This document shows, one piece after another, positions 40,018-48,075 of a stretch of DNA of 64,000 nucleotides. This DNA comes from Mycobacterium sp. IDR2000157661. GTDB lineage: Bacteria > Actinomycetota > Actinomycetes > Mycobacteriales > Mycobacteriaceae. A model generated the notes under the pieces. That model searched no databases. It was not told the DNA's origin and was given only the letters and a program-made list of their open reading frames with translations. The stretch spans positions 2,480,001 through 2,544,000 of the forward strand of contig NZ_CP081006.1 of the NCBI RefSeq assembly GCF_022317005.1, written 5' to 3'. The stretch's first letter is position 1, and every line of letters starts with the position of its first letter. The position numbers were made by a program, and so were the translations under genes.

Positions 40018-41070
40018 ATGGGAGTCGACGAGGCCGGCGTGCGCCGGCACGCGCCTGATCCGGACGATCCGCGCAAACCGGAATCGCCCGCTGACCTGAC
40101 CAAGCCGTCGCTGCTGTACTCGATGCGCAAGGCGCTGCGCGAGTTCTCCGACGACCAGTGCACCGACCTGGCCGCGGCACTGACGTACTACGCGGTGCTG
40201 TCCGTCTTTCCGGCGCTCGTGGCGCTGGTGTCCCTGCTCGGGGTGTTCGGACAGGGGCGCAGCACGGTCGATGCCATGCTCGACCTCGTCGAGGGTGTGG
40301 CGCCGGCGTCGGCGATGGACACTCTGCGGCCGCCGATCGAGAACCTCGTCAACTCGCCATCCGCCGGATTCGCTTTGGTCGCAGGCCTCCTCGGTGCGCT
40401 CTGGTCGGCGTCCGGATACGTCGGGGCCTTCGGCCGGGCGATGAACCGCATCTACGAGATCGACGAGGGCCGTCCGGTGTGGAAACTGCGGCCGGTGCAA
40501 CTGCTCTTGACGTTGGCGGGCCTGGTGATGGCGGCCGGGGTAGCGGTCATGCTGGTGGTCAGCGGTCCGGTGGCCAGGACCATCGGAGACGCGATCGGTC
40601 TCGGGAACGCAGCGGTGACGGTGTGGAGCATCGCCAAGTGGCCGGTGATTCTCATCCTGGTCATCCTCGCGGTGGCGATCCTGTACTACGTCACCCCGAA
40701 TGTGCAGCAGCCGAAGTTCAGGTGGATCAGCGGCGGCGCGGCGGTCGCGATCGTCGTGTGGATTCTGGCGTCGCTGCTGTTCGGCTTCTATGTGGCCAAC
40801 TTCGGCAGCTACAACAAGACCTACGGCGCATTGGCCGGTGTCATCGTCTTCCTGCTGTGGCTGTGGATCACCAACCTGGCGTTGCTCTTCGGCGCCGAGG
40901 TCGACGCGGAGATGGAGCGCGGCCGCCAGTTGCAGGCGGGCCTGCCTGCTGAGGAAGAACTGCAGCTGCCGCCAAAGGACGACCGCAACGTGCGCAAGCA
41001 GCAGGAGGCCGAGGAGAAGGACATCGATCGGGCCAGGAAGCTCCGCCTCAGCCGCGGCAAGGAGCACTAG
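40018..41070 (+). CDS. YihY/UPF0761 family membrane protein
   Basis: The 350-residue protein begins MGVDEAGVRRHAPDPDDPRK and then has about six membrane segments containing CTDLAAALTYYAVLSVFPAL (residues 46-65), GALWSASGYVGAFGRAMNRI and YYVTPNVQQPKFRWISGGAA. This is the YihY (formerly RNase BN-like) family, whose role is unknown but not RNase. A charged C-terminal tail of about 55 residues (KQQEAEEKDIDRARKLRL) follows the last helix. It is under a consensus SigF-type promoter and precedes cobF by 15 bases, so cobF and the next genes may be read with it. Confidence 0.9.
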   Translation: MGVDEAGVRRHAPDPDDPRKPESPADLTKPSLLYSMRKALREFSDDQCTDLAAALTYYAVLSVFPALVALVSLLGVFGQGRSTVDAMLDLVEGVAPASAMDTLRPPIENLVNSPSAGFALVAGLLGALWSASGYVGAFGRAMNRIYEIDEGRPVWKLRPVQLLLTLAGLVMAAGVAVMLVVSGPVARTIGDAIGLGNAAVTVWSIAKWPVILILVILAVAILYYVTPNVQQPKFRWISGGAAVAIVVWILASLLFGFYVANFGSYNKTYGALAGVIVFLLWLWITNLALLFGAEVDAEMERGRQLQAGLPAEEELQLPPKDDRNVRKQQEAEEKDIDRARKLRLSRGKEH

Positions 41071-41085
41071 CGCATACTCGCGGGC

Positions 41086-41841
41086 GTGACCCGTCGAATC
41101 CACGTCATCGGAATAGGTGTCGGCGACCCGGACTTCGTGACGGCGCAGGCCGTGGCCGCCCTCAACGACACCGAGGTGTTCTTCGCGATGGACAAGGGGC
41201 AGGCGAAGGGCGAGCTTGTCGCGCTGCGCAGGCACATCTGCGAACGGTTCATCCGCGAACCCGGCTACCGGTTCGTCGAGCTGCCCGATCCGCCGCGTGA
41301 CAGGGTCGCCGCGGACAGCCCGGCCTACCGCCAAGCCGTCGCCGACTGGCACGACGCCCGGGCCCGGCTGTGGGCACAGGCGATCGAAGCCGAGCTTCCT
41401 GCGGGCGCCAGAGGCGCGTTTCTCGCGTGGGGTGACCCGTCGCTCTACGACAGCACCCTGCGCATCCTCGACGCCGTCGCCGACCACCTCGACATCGATT
41501 ACGACGTGATACCCGGCATCACCGCGATCCAGGTGCTCACCGCGCGACATCGCATCCCGCTCAACGACATCGGTGAGCCGGTGTTGATCACCACCGGCAG
41601 GCGACTGCGCGAGCACGGCCTGTCCGGCAGCGCGGTCGTGATGCTCGACGCCGACTGCTCATTCTTGGCCTGCCCGCCCGACACCCGCATCTGGTGGGGC
41701 GCCTACCTCGGTACCCCCGACGAGATGCTGGCGGCCGGCACGGTCGGCGAGGTGGGAGACCGGATCGCCCAAACCCGGGCAGCGGCGAGGGAACGACACG
41801 GCTGGATCATGGACACCTATCTGCTGCGTTCGGCACACTGA
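41086..41841 (+). CDS. cobF: Precorrin-6A synthase (deacetylating) CobF
   Basis: The 251-residue protein begins RRIHVIGIGVGDPDFVTAQA, the tetrapyrrole methylase signature, and contains FLAWGDPSLYDSTLRIL and DVIPGITAIQVLTARHRIPL. CobF methylates precorrin-5 at C-1 and releases acetate in the aerobic vitamin B12 pathway. cobF is missing from M. tuberculosis but present in M. canettii and environmental species, so this organism probably has the full route. The other cob genes are not in the window; the gene stands between yihY and a holin-like gene, spaced by 15 and 4 bases. Confidence 0.95.
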   Translation: MTRRIHVIGIGVGDPDFVTAQAVAALNDTEVFFAMDKGQAKGELVALRRHICERFIREPGYRFVELPDPPRDRVAADSPAYRQAVADWHDARARLWAQAIEAELPAGARGAFLAWGDPSLYDSTLRILDAVADHLDIDYDVIPGITAIQVLTARHRIPLNDIGEPVLITTGRRLREHGLSGSAVVMLDADCSFLACPPDTRIWWGAYLGTPDEMLAAGTVGEVGDRIAQTRAAARERHGWIMDTYLLRSAH

Positions 41842-41845
41842 GCCT

Positions 41846-42238
41846 GTGGGATTTCTCCTGCGGGCCGCGCTGACCGGTGTCGCGCTGTGGGTGGTGACGC
41901 TCATCGTGCCCGGCATCCGCTTCGTCGGCGGTGACTCGACACTGGCCGAAGTCGGCATCATCTTCGTCGTCGCCGTGGTTTTCGGACTGGTCAACGCGGT
42001 GATCAAGCCGATCGTGCAGATCATCTCGATCCCGCTCTACATCCTCACGCTCGGGCTGTTCCACATCGTCGTCAACGCGCTGATGTTGTGGCTCACCTCC
42101 TGGATCACCGAGCACACCACGCGCTGGGGCCTGGCCGTCGACGACTTCTGGTGGACGGCGATCTGGGCAGCGATCGTGTTGTCGATCGTCAGCTGGCTGC
42201 TCTCGTTGGTCACCGGCGGCGTGAGCCGAGGCGGCTGA
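41846..42238 (+). CDS. Phage-holin-4-like (YvlD-type) membrane protein
   Basis: The 130-residue protein begins MGFLLRAALTGVALWVVTLI and has four membrane helices with VVAVVFGLVNAVIKPIVQII and LYILTLGLFHIVVNALMLWL, the mark of the YvlD/phage_holin_4_2 family. These are small housekeeping membrane proteins, possibly linked to envelope stress, and not true phage holins; no other phage gene is near. The GTG start lies four bases after the cobF stop, suggesting co-transcription. Confidence 0.88.
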   Translation: MGFLLRAALTGVALWVVTLIVPGIRFVGGDSTLAEVGIIFVVAVVFGLVNAVIKPIVQIISIPLYILTLGLFHIVVNALMLWLTSWITEHTTRWGLAVDDFWWTAIWAAIVLSIVSWLLSLVTGGVSRGG

Positions 42239-42254
42239 GCGGCAGACTGGAACC

Positions 42255-43118
42255 ATGCCCGAGCTGCCCGAGATCGAAGCGCTGGCCGACCACCTGCGCC
42301 GCCACGCCGTCGGCCTGACCGTCGGGCGCATCGACGTGTCGGCGTTCTCGGTGCTCAAGACGTTCGACCCGCCGATCAGCACGCTGCACGGCCAGCCGGT
42401 CACCGACGCCCACCGGTGGGGCAAGTACCTCGGGCTGGAAGCCGGCGGGCGGCACCTGATCACCCACCTGTCGCGGGCGGGGTGGCTGCGGTGGTCCGAC
42501 AAGCTGGCAGCGGCCCCGCTGAAACCCGGCAAGGGGCCGATCGCGCTGCGGGTACATCTGGGCACGCCCGGGGCGGCTCCCGGCTTCGACCTGACCGAGG
42601 CCGGCACGCAGAAGCGTCTGGCGGTCTGGCTCGTCGACGACCCGGCGACGGTGCCCGGGATCAGCGCGCTCGGGCCCGACGCGCTGTCGCTGGGGCTCGA
42701 CGACCTGGCCGGGCTGCTGGCGGGCAACAGCGGCCGGATCAAGACCGTGATCACCGATCAGAAGGTCATCGCGGGCATCGGCAACGCCTACAGCGACGAG
42801 ATCCTGCACGTCGCGCGGATCTCGCCGTTCGCGACGGCGGGCAAGCTGACCGAGGCGCAGTTGTCGGCGCTGCACCACGCGATGATCGGTGTCCTCACCG
42901 ACGCCGTGCAGCGCTCGGTCGGCCAGCAGGCCGCGACCCTGAAGGGGGAGAAGCGCTCCGGGCTGCGCGTACACGGCCGCACGGGCCTGCCGTGCCCGGT
43001 CTGTGGGGACACCGTGCGCGAAGTGTCGTTTGCGGACAAGTCGTTCCAGTACTGCCCGACGTGTCAGACCGGCGGCAAGGTGCTGGCCGACCGCCGGATG
43101 TCGCGGCTCCTCAAGTAA
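42255..43118 (+). CDS. Fpg/Nei-family DNA glycosylase
   Basis: The 287-residue enzyme starts MPELPEIEALADHLRRHAVG, where Pro2 and Glu3 are the catalytic residues. It has the H2TH region IAGIGNAYSDEILHVARISP and a C-terminal zinc finger with CPVCGDTVREVSFADKSFQY and CPTC. The family removes oxidised bases such as 8-oxoguanine or 5-hydroxycytosine and nicks the strand. The position matches Rv0944 of M. tuberculosis, which I recall as a much shorter C-terminal remnant, so this would be the intact form. It follows the holin-like gene by 16 bases. Confidence 0.93.
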   Translation: MPELPEIEALADHLRRHAVGLTVGRIDVSAFSVLKTFDPPISTLHGQPVTDAHRWGKYLGLEAGGRHLITHLSRAGWLRWSDKLAAAPLKPGKGPIALRVHLGTPGAAPGFDLTEAGTQKRLAVWLVDDPATVPGISALGPDALSLGLDDLAGLLAGNSGRIKTVITDQKVIAGIGNAYSDEILHVARISPFATAGKLTEAQLSALHHAMIGVLTDAVQRSVGQQAATLKGEKRSGLRVHGRTGLPCPVCGDTVREVSFADKSFQYCPTCQTGGKVLADRRMSRLLK

Positions 43119-43203
43119 ACGTGAGCAGGGGGCCGTTTCCGCAGACCCCCGGGCCGGTGAACGCGAGTTGTCACCCGCCGACCGCGCCCCGACGCTGTTA
43201 GGC

Positions 43204-44202
43204 ATGGACTACGCCCGTTACGCCACGTTCCTGCCGTCCGCATATCGCCCGGAGCCCCCGATCGATCCGGTCTCGACGTGGTGGACCTGGCGCGGTCGCG
43301 ACGTTCACATCGCCCGGGCGTCCGCGGCGGAGGCTGCGGTCCGGTTGATGGTGGTCCACGGTGGCGGGGGCTACTCCGGTGCGCTGTGGCCGATCGCGGC
43401 GGCAGCCGCCCGGGAGGGCCTCGAGGTGCTGGCGCCCGATATGCCGCTCTACGGCGAGACCGTGGAGCCCGCGCCGCAGTCGGTGCGCTATCCCGACTGG
43501 CTCGATCTGCTGTGCGACCTGGTGGTGGAGGAACGCACGGCCGACCCGCGGCCGCTGGTGCTTTTCGGCGCGAGCATGGGCGGGATGATGGCCTACGAGG
43601 CGGCAGCGCGCACCGGTCAGGTCGCGCATGTCGTCGCCACCTGTCTGCTCGACCCGTCGGATCCCGCTGCGCGCAGCGCAGCCGCCCGCGTTCCCGGCAT
43701 CGGCCCGGTCGCGCCCGCGCTCATGCGCGCCGTCGATCCGCTGCTGGGCCGCGTGCGGGTGCCGATCCGCTGGCTGGTGGACATGAACAACATGAGCCGC
43801 AATCCCGAGCTGGCCCGGCTGTGCGCCAGCGACCCCAAGGGCGGCGGGGTCCGCGTCCCGCTCGGGTTCCTCGGGAGTTGGCTGACTTACCGGCACACCG
43901 CACCCGAGTCCTTCTCCGCGGCGCCGGTCACCTTGGTGCATCCGGCGGCCGACCGCTGGACCCCACCCGAGCTGAGCATGGCTTTCCTCGACCGTATCGC
44001 GGGCCCGACGACGCTTGTGCTGCTGGACAATTGCGGTCATTACCCGATCGAAGAACCTGGTTGGGCCGGCTCGTCGACACGCTGCGCGGAGTTCGCGATG
44101 ACGTGCTGTCCGGATCGGCCGGCTAGCTTAGCTAGGAGGTGGGCACCAGGCGCTCGACCAGTGCCACCAGCTGATCGACGTCCATGTCGCGACTGGTCAT
44201 GA
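43204..44202 (+). CDS. Alpha/beta hydrolase, frameshifted near its 3' end
   Basis: The open frame codes for 332 residues. It has the oxyanion region VVHGGGGYSG, the nucleophile elbow FGASMGG (Ser) and the catalytic histidine in DNCGHYPIEEPG, so all catalytic residues lie before the defect. After EEPGWAG the frame continues in an unnatural Cys/Arg/Pro-rich tail to 44202 and overlaps the opposite gene by 71 bases. In the frame two bases on, starting near 44062, the sequence reads LGRLVDTLRGVRDDVLSGSAG and stops at 44126, a natural end. A one-base loss near 44058-44065 therefore moved the stop. It may be a real mutation or a sequencing error. Confidence 0.75.
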   Translation: MDYARYATFLPSAYRPEPPIDPVSTWWTWRGRDVHIARASAAEAAVRLMVVHGGGGYSGALWPIAAAAAREGLEVLAPDMPLYGETVEPAPQSVRYPDWLDLLCDLVVEERTADPRPLVLFGASMGGMMAYEAAARTGQVAHVVATCLLDPSDPAARSAAARVPGIGPVAPALMRAVDPLLGRVRVPIRWLVDMNNMSRNPELARLCASDPKGGGVRVPLGFLGSWLTYRHTAPESFSAAPVTLVHPAADRWTPPELSMAFLDRIAGPTTLVLLDNCGHYPIEEPGWAGSSTRCAEFAMTCCPDRPASLARRWAPGARPVPPADRRPCRDWS

Positions 44203-44710
44203 CGCGGTGCAGATGCGCGTCGACGGCGTGCACCACCGTCTGCGCGGTCAGCCGGGCGTCTCCGCCGTCGCGGCCACACCGGGACAGGTGGTAGGCGATC
44301 TCACCGGCGATGTGATCCTCGAACGCCCCCAGCGCCTCGACGTCCGCCGGGACCCGGGGAGCGACCCGGTGCATGAGCCGATGCAGTGCGGGCCGGTCGC
44401 GGTGCAGGTCCACGATGGCTTCGAGGATCGTGCGCACCGACTCCTCGAAAGACGGCTCGTCGTCGCGCAGGCGCTTGAACACCGCGTCGATGCGCAGCGA
44501 AGCGTCGTGGACGTGCCGCTCGGCCAGCGCCCGCATCAGAGCCTGCTTGTTCGGGAAGTACTGGTAGAGACTGCCGATCGACACCCCGGCCCGGGCGGCG
44601 ATGCGATTGGTCGTCGCCTTCAGGCCCTCGCGGTTGAACACCTGCGCAGCGGCTCCAGCAGCACCTCCACGGTATCTCGCGACCGTGCTTGGCGGGGCCG
44701 TCTCCTGGGT
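44132..44710 (-). pseudogene. TetR-family regulator with a frameshift and no visible start codon
   Basis: The main open frame (44132-44641) has most of a TetR protein: TTNRIAARAGVSIGSLYQYF, the second half of the helix-turn-helix, and a ligand domain ending ALVERLVPTS. The missing N-terminus is in another frame: DEPRRRPRQARSRDTVEVLL lies at about 44655-44712 and would join if one G were restored in the CTGGAGCCGC stretch near 44655. That upstream frame has no ATG, GTG or TTG between its stop and the helix; ATC stands where a start would be expected. The gene therefore looks decayed, or contains errors. GTG 44641 could make a protein without part of its DNA-binding domain. Confidence 0.7.
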
Positions 44711-44737
44711 TCGTCGATGCAGGCAGTCTACGTCGGC

Positions 44738-45307
44738 TCAGCTGCGCGAACAGTAGGACCGCGTCGCCGACGCCAGTGCCTGGCGATAGAGCGGGTCCAG
44801 GACGCGGACCGTCGCCACGGATTCCGTCGCGGCGGCCAGCGTCGGTGCACAGGCGGCGCCGTGCAGCGAATCCCATCGCCGCGCAATCTCTTCCACCATC
44901 GTCTTGTTGTACCCGTCGATCTGCGCGCGGGAATCCGCCAGATCGGGTGCGGTGGTCGGTGCGGTCGCGGGATCGAACTTCCACTGACCGAAGCGGATGT
45001 ACTGGACGCCCTCGGTGGCCGCGATCTGGTCGGTGAAGACCGTCCGGACATACTGCGGGTCTACCCCGTGGGCACGGGCGTCGGCACCGACGGCGTCGAG
45101 CACCGCAGTGACGCGCTGCGGATCGGCGATGGAGCCGCCGTTGATCCACTTGGTGGCCGCAACCGGGTCGGCGGTGCCCAGTCGCTGCGCGGCGGTGTCG
45201 ACCAGCCGATACAGCGGGTTGGGTGGCTGCGCGGTCGCGGTCGGTGCTGTGAGCAGGATGGCCAGCAGTGTCAGGGCAGCGGGCAGGACACGACGATTGG
45301 GGCTCAT
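44738..45307 (-). CDS. Secreted chorismate mutase (AroQ-gamma type)
   Basis: The 189-residue precursor has a signal peptide (MSPNRRVLPAALTLLAILLT ending near TATA-QP). The mature protein has LVDTAAQRLGTADPVAATKW, VRTVFTDQIAATEGVQYIRF and a C-terminal RSYC. This matches the periplasmic or secreted mycobacterial chorismate mutase (Rv1885c type), an all-helical enzyme that converts chorismate to prephenate outside the cytoplasm; why it is exported is unknown. Two cysteines (in HGAACAP and RSYCSRS) can form the disulfide. A second, cytoplasmic chorismate mutase is encoded at 51559. Confidence 0.93.
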   Translation of the reverse strand: MSPNRRVLPAALTLLAILLTAPTATAQPPNPLYRLVDTAAQRLGTADPVAATKWINGGSIADPQRVTAVLDAVGADARAHGVDPQYVRTVFTDQIAATEGVQYIRFGQWKFDPATAPTTAPDLADSRAQIDGYNKTMVEEIARRWDSLHGAACAPTLAAATESVATVRVLDPLYRQALASATRSYCSRS

Positions 45308-45333
45308 CGACCCATCATGCTTAGGCTGTCCGG

Positions 45334-46083
45334 GTGACCAGGCAGAAAATCCTCATCACCGGCGCGAGTTCGGGCCTTGGCGCCGGTATGGCCCGCGCGT
45401 TCGCGGCCAGGAACCGCGACCTCGCGCTGTGTGCCCGCCGCACCGACCGTCTCGACGAACTGAAGGCCGAGTTGCACGAGCGCCATCCCGGCATCACCGT
45501 CGCCGTGGCCGCGCTCGACGTCAACGACCACGAGCAGGTGCCGAAGGTCTTCGCCGAGTTGTCCGACGAGCTCGGCGGCATCGACCGCATCATCGTCAAC
45601 GCGGGCATCGGCAAGGGCGCCCCGCTCGGGTCGGGCAAGCTGTGGGCCAACAAGGCCACCATCGAAACGAATCTCGTTGCGGCACTAGTGCAGATCGAGA
45701 CCGCGCTGGAGATGTTCAAGAAAGCGGGCGGCGGGCATCTGGTGCTCGTCTCGTCGGTGCTGGGCAACAAGGGCGTGCCGGGTGTGAAGGCCGCCTACGC
45801 CGCCAGCAAGGCCGGCGTCACGTCACTGGGAGAGTCGCTGCGCGCCGAGTACGGAAGCGGCCCGATCAAGGTGACGACGCTGGAACCGGGCTACATCGAG
45901 TCCGAGATGACCGCGAAGTCGGCGTCGACGCTGTTGATGGTCGACAACGAGACCGGAGTGAAGGCGATGGTCGACGCCATCGAGCGCGAAAGTGGGCGCG
46001 CGGCCGTGCCATGGTGGCCGTGGGCCCCGCTGGTTCAGGTGATGCGCCTGCTGCCGCCACGCCTGACCAAGGCGTTTGCTTGA
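45334..46083 (+). CDS. Short-chain dehydrogenase/reductase
   Basis: The 249-residue protein has TGASSGLGAGMARAFA (nucleotide site, residue 9 on), NAGIGKG, the serine in LVSSVLGNKG and the pair Tyr/Lys in AAYAASKAGVTSL. All catalytic residues of classical SDRs are present, so it should be an active NAD(P)H-dependent oxidoreductase. I believe it matches Rv0945, which also lies next to the glycosylase and pgi. The GTG start is divergent from the secreted chorismate mutase across 26 bases. Its substrate is unknown. Confidence 0.92.
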   Translation: MTRQKILITGASSGLGAGMARAFAARNRDLALCARRTDRLDELKAELHERHPGITVAVAALDVNDHEQVPKVFAELSDELGGIDRIIVNAGIGKGAPLGSGKLWANKATIETNLVAALVQIETALEMFKKAGGGHLVLVSSVLGNKGVPGVKAAYAASKAGVTSLGESLRAEYGSGPIKVTTLEPGYIESEMTAKSASTLLMVDNETGVKAMVDAIERESGRAAVPWWPWAPLVQVMRLLPPRLTKAFA

Positions 46084-46094
46084 ACGCACCCGAG

Positions 46095-46121
46095 GGTTGA
46101 ACGCCGAACCTCCCGGGGTAG
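46095..46121 (+). promoter_or_regulatory. Possible SigF-type promoter for a small secreted protein
   Basis: GGTT, 17 bases and GGGTAG resemble the SigF pattern with weaker ends than the yihY copy. The -10 box ends nine bases before the ATG at 46131, again predicting a nearly leaderless message. Confidence 0.35.
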
Positions 46122-46130
46122 TCGATTCGC

Positions 46131-46349
46131 ATGATCAAACTGACGAAGATGACGCCCTTCCTGTTCGCGGGCGCTGCGGCGGCTTCGATCGCCGCTGCCC
46201 CGATCGCCGCCGCCCAGCCGGCGCCTCCGCCCTGCCTCAACGCCGACGGCACCCCGTGCGCCGGCATCGGCAGTGTCCAGGCGGGTCCGGGCGGCGGTGC
46301 CAGCGGATGCCTGCCGAACGTCGGCTGCATCACCATCCCCGCCCCGTAA
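46131..46349 (+). CDS. Small secreted cysteine-containing protein
   Basis: The 72-residue precursor has a signal peptide (MIKLTKMTPFLFAGAAAASI to about AAA-QP). The mature part of some 44 residues has four cysteines in PPCLNADGTPC and SGCLPNVGC, with Gly/Pro between them, so two small disulfide loops are likely. It resembles the secreted pair at 15873-16436 in general style but not in detail. Function is unknown. It lies between the SDR gene and the convergent pgi gene. Confidence 0.72.
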   Translation: MIKLTKMTPFLFAGAAAASIAAAPIAAAQPAPPPCLNADGTPCAGIGSVQAGPGGGASGCLPNVGCITIPAP

Positions 46350-46362
46350 CGCGGGCGGTCGC

Positions 46363-48027
46363 TCAGGCGGTGCGGCCGCGCTCGCTTCGGTAGCGCCGTA
46401 CCAGCGCGTCGGTCGATGAATCGGACTGCTCGGCGGGGGAGTCGTCGTTGATGATGACCGGCAGGAGCGCCTTGGCCTGGGTCTTGCCGAGTTCCACGCC
46501 CCACTGGTCGAACGAGTCGATGCCCCAGACGACGCCCTCGGTGAAGACCTGGTGCTCGTAGAGCGCGATCAACTGGCCGAGCACCGACGGTGTCAGCTTG
46601 GTGGCCAGTATCGACGTGCTGGGCCGGTTGCCCGGCATCACCTTGTGCGGCACCACGTTCGGCGGCGCGCCCTCTGCCGCGATCTCGTCGGCCGTCTTGC
46701 CGAACGCCAGCACCTGGGTCTGGGCGAAGAAGTTGCTCATCAGCAGGTCGTGCATGCTGCCCTCGCCGTCGGCGGTGGGCAGATCGTCGGTCGGTTGGGA
46801 GAAGCCGATGAAGTCGGCGGGCACCATCCGCGTGCCCTGGTGCAGCAGTTGGTAGAACGCATGCTGGCCGTTGGTTCCCGGCTCGCCCCAGAAGATCTCG
46901 CCGGTGCTGGTGGTCACGGGCGAGCCGTCGGCGCGCACCGACTTGCCGTTGGACTCCATGGTGAGCTGCTGGAGGTAAGCCGCGAATCGCGCCAGGTCAT
47001 TCGAATATGGCAATACGGCACGGGTTTCCGCGCCGAAGAATTCGTTGTACCAGAGACCGATCAAGCCGAGCAGAGCGGGAACGTTGGATTCCAGTGGCGC
47101 AGTGCGGAAGTGCTCGTCGACGATGTGAAAGCCCGCCAGGAACTCGGCGAACCGCTCGCGGCCGATGACGGCCATCACCGAGAGCCCGATCGCGCTGTCG
47201 ACGGAGTAGCGGCCGCCGACCCAGTCCCAGAATCCGAACATGTTCTCGGTGTTGATGCCGAAGTCGTCGACCAGTTTCTCGTTGGTCGACACCGCCACGA
47301 AGTGCTTGGCCACCGCGGCGTTGCCGAGCGCGTCGGTCAGCCAGCGACGCGCGGCCATCGCGTTGGTCAGCGTCTCGAGCGTGGAGAAGGTCTTGGATGC
47401 GACGATGAAAAGCGTTGTGGCGGGGTCGAGTCCGTCGAGCTTGGCCACCAGGTCGGCGGGGTCGACGTTGGAGACGAACCGCGCCGAGATGCCCGCGTCG
47501 GCGTAGTGACGCAGCGCGATCGTGGCCATCGCGGGCCCCAGGTCCGAGCCGCCGATGCCGATGTTGACGACGGTCCTGATCGGTTGGCCCGTCGCGCCGG
47601 TCCACTCGCCGCTGCGCAACCGGTCGGTGAAGTCGCCCATCTTGTCGAGCACCTCGTGCACGTCGGCGACCACGTTGCGCCCGTCGACGGACAGCTGGGC
47701 CCCGCGGGGCAACCGCAGCGCGGTGTGCAGCACGGCCCGGTCCTCGGAGGTGTTGATGTGTGCGCCGGAGAACATCGCGTCGCGCCGCTGCTCCAGGCCG
47801 GCGGCCCGGGCTAGGTCCACCAGCAGCGCGATCGTCTCGCGGGTGACTCGATGCTTGCTGTAGTCGACGTAGAGGTCGCCGACGGTGGCGGCGAGTTCGG
47901 TGCCGCGGGCCGGGTCGTCGGCGAAGAACGCGCGTAGATGCTTTTCACCGATCTGGTCGTGATGACGTTGCAGCGCCTGCCATGCCGGGGTGGAGGCGAT
48001 GTCGGACTTCCGGAAGTCGCTACCCAT
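46363..48027 (-). CDS. pgi: Glucose-6-phosphate isomerase
   Basis: The 554-residue enzyme has both family signatures: [20 protein letters not shown] around residue 265 and the C-terminal [20 protein letters not shown]. It also has the sugar-phosphate site [14 protein letters not shown] and the active-site region [12 protein letters not shown]. It interconverts glucose 6-phosphate and fructose 6-phosphate at the junction of glycolysis, gluconeogenesis and the pentose phosphate route. The length equals that of M. tuberculosis Pgi. It is divergent from the aldehyde dehydrogenase gene with 48 bases between the starts. Confidence 0.98.
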   Translation of the reverse strand: MGSDFRKSDIASTPAWQALQRHHDQIGEKHLRAFFADDPARGTELAATVGDLYVDYSKHRVTRETIALLVDLARAAGLEQRRDAMFSGAHINTSEDRAVLHTALRLPRGAQLSVDGRNVVADVHEVLDKMGDFTDRLRSGEWTGATGQPIRTVVNIGIGGSDLGPAMATIALRHYADAGISARFVSNVDPADLVAKLDGLDPATTLFIVASKTFSTLETLTNAMAARRWLTDALGNAAVAKHFVAVSTNEKLVDDFGINTENMFGFWDWVGGRYSVDSAIGLSVMAVIGRERFAEFLAGFHIVDEHFRTAPLESNVPALLGLIGLWYNEFFGAETRAVLPYSNDLARFAAYLQQLTMESNGKSVRADGSPVTTSTGEIFWGEPGTNGQHAFYQLLHQGTRMVPADFIGFSQPTDDLPTADGEGSMHDLLMSNFFAQTQVLAFGKTADEIAAEGAPPNVVPHKVMPGNRPSTSILATKLTPSVLGQLIALYEHQVFTEGVVWGIDSFDQWGVELGKTQAKALLPVIINDDSPAEQSDSSTDALVRRYRSERGRTA

Positions 48028-48075
48028 GTCCCCGACCCTAGTGCGGTGAAATGTCCGAGGGTGTACAGAAGAGTT

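Noticed and set aside
39001..41616. Leftward 871-codon frame covering yihY and part of cobF
   Set aside because: Only the last 296 codons resemble a protein family (diiron oxygenase). The rest is the complement of yihY and cobF.
41846..42238. Prophage remnant suggested by a holin-like product
   Set aside because: YvlD-type proteins are chromosomal, and no integrase, capsid or lysin gene or attachment site is near.
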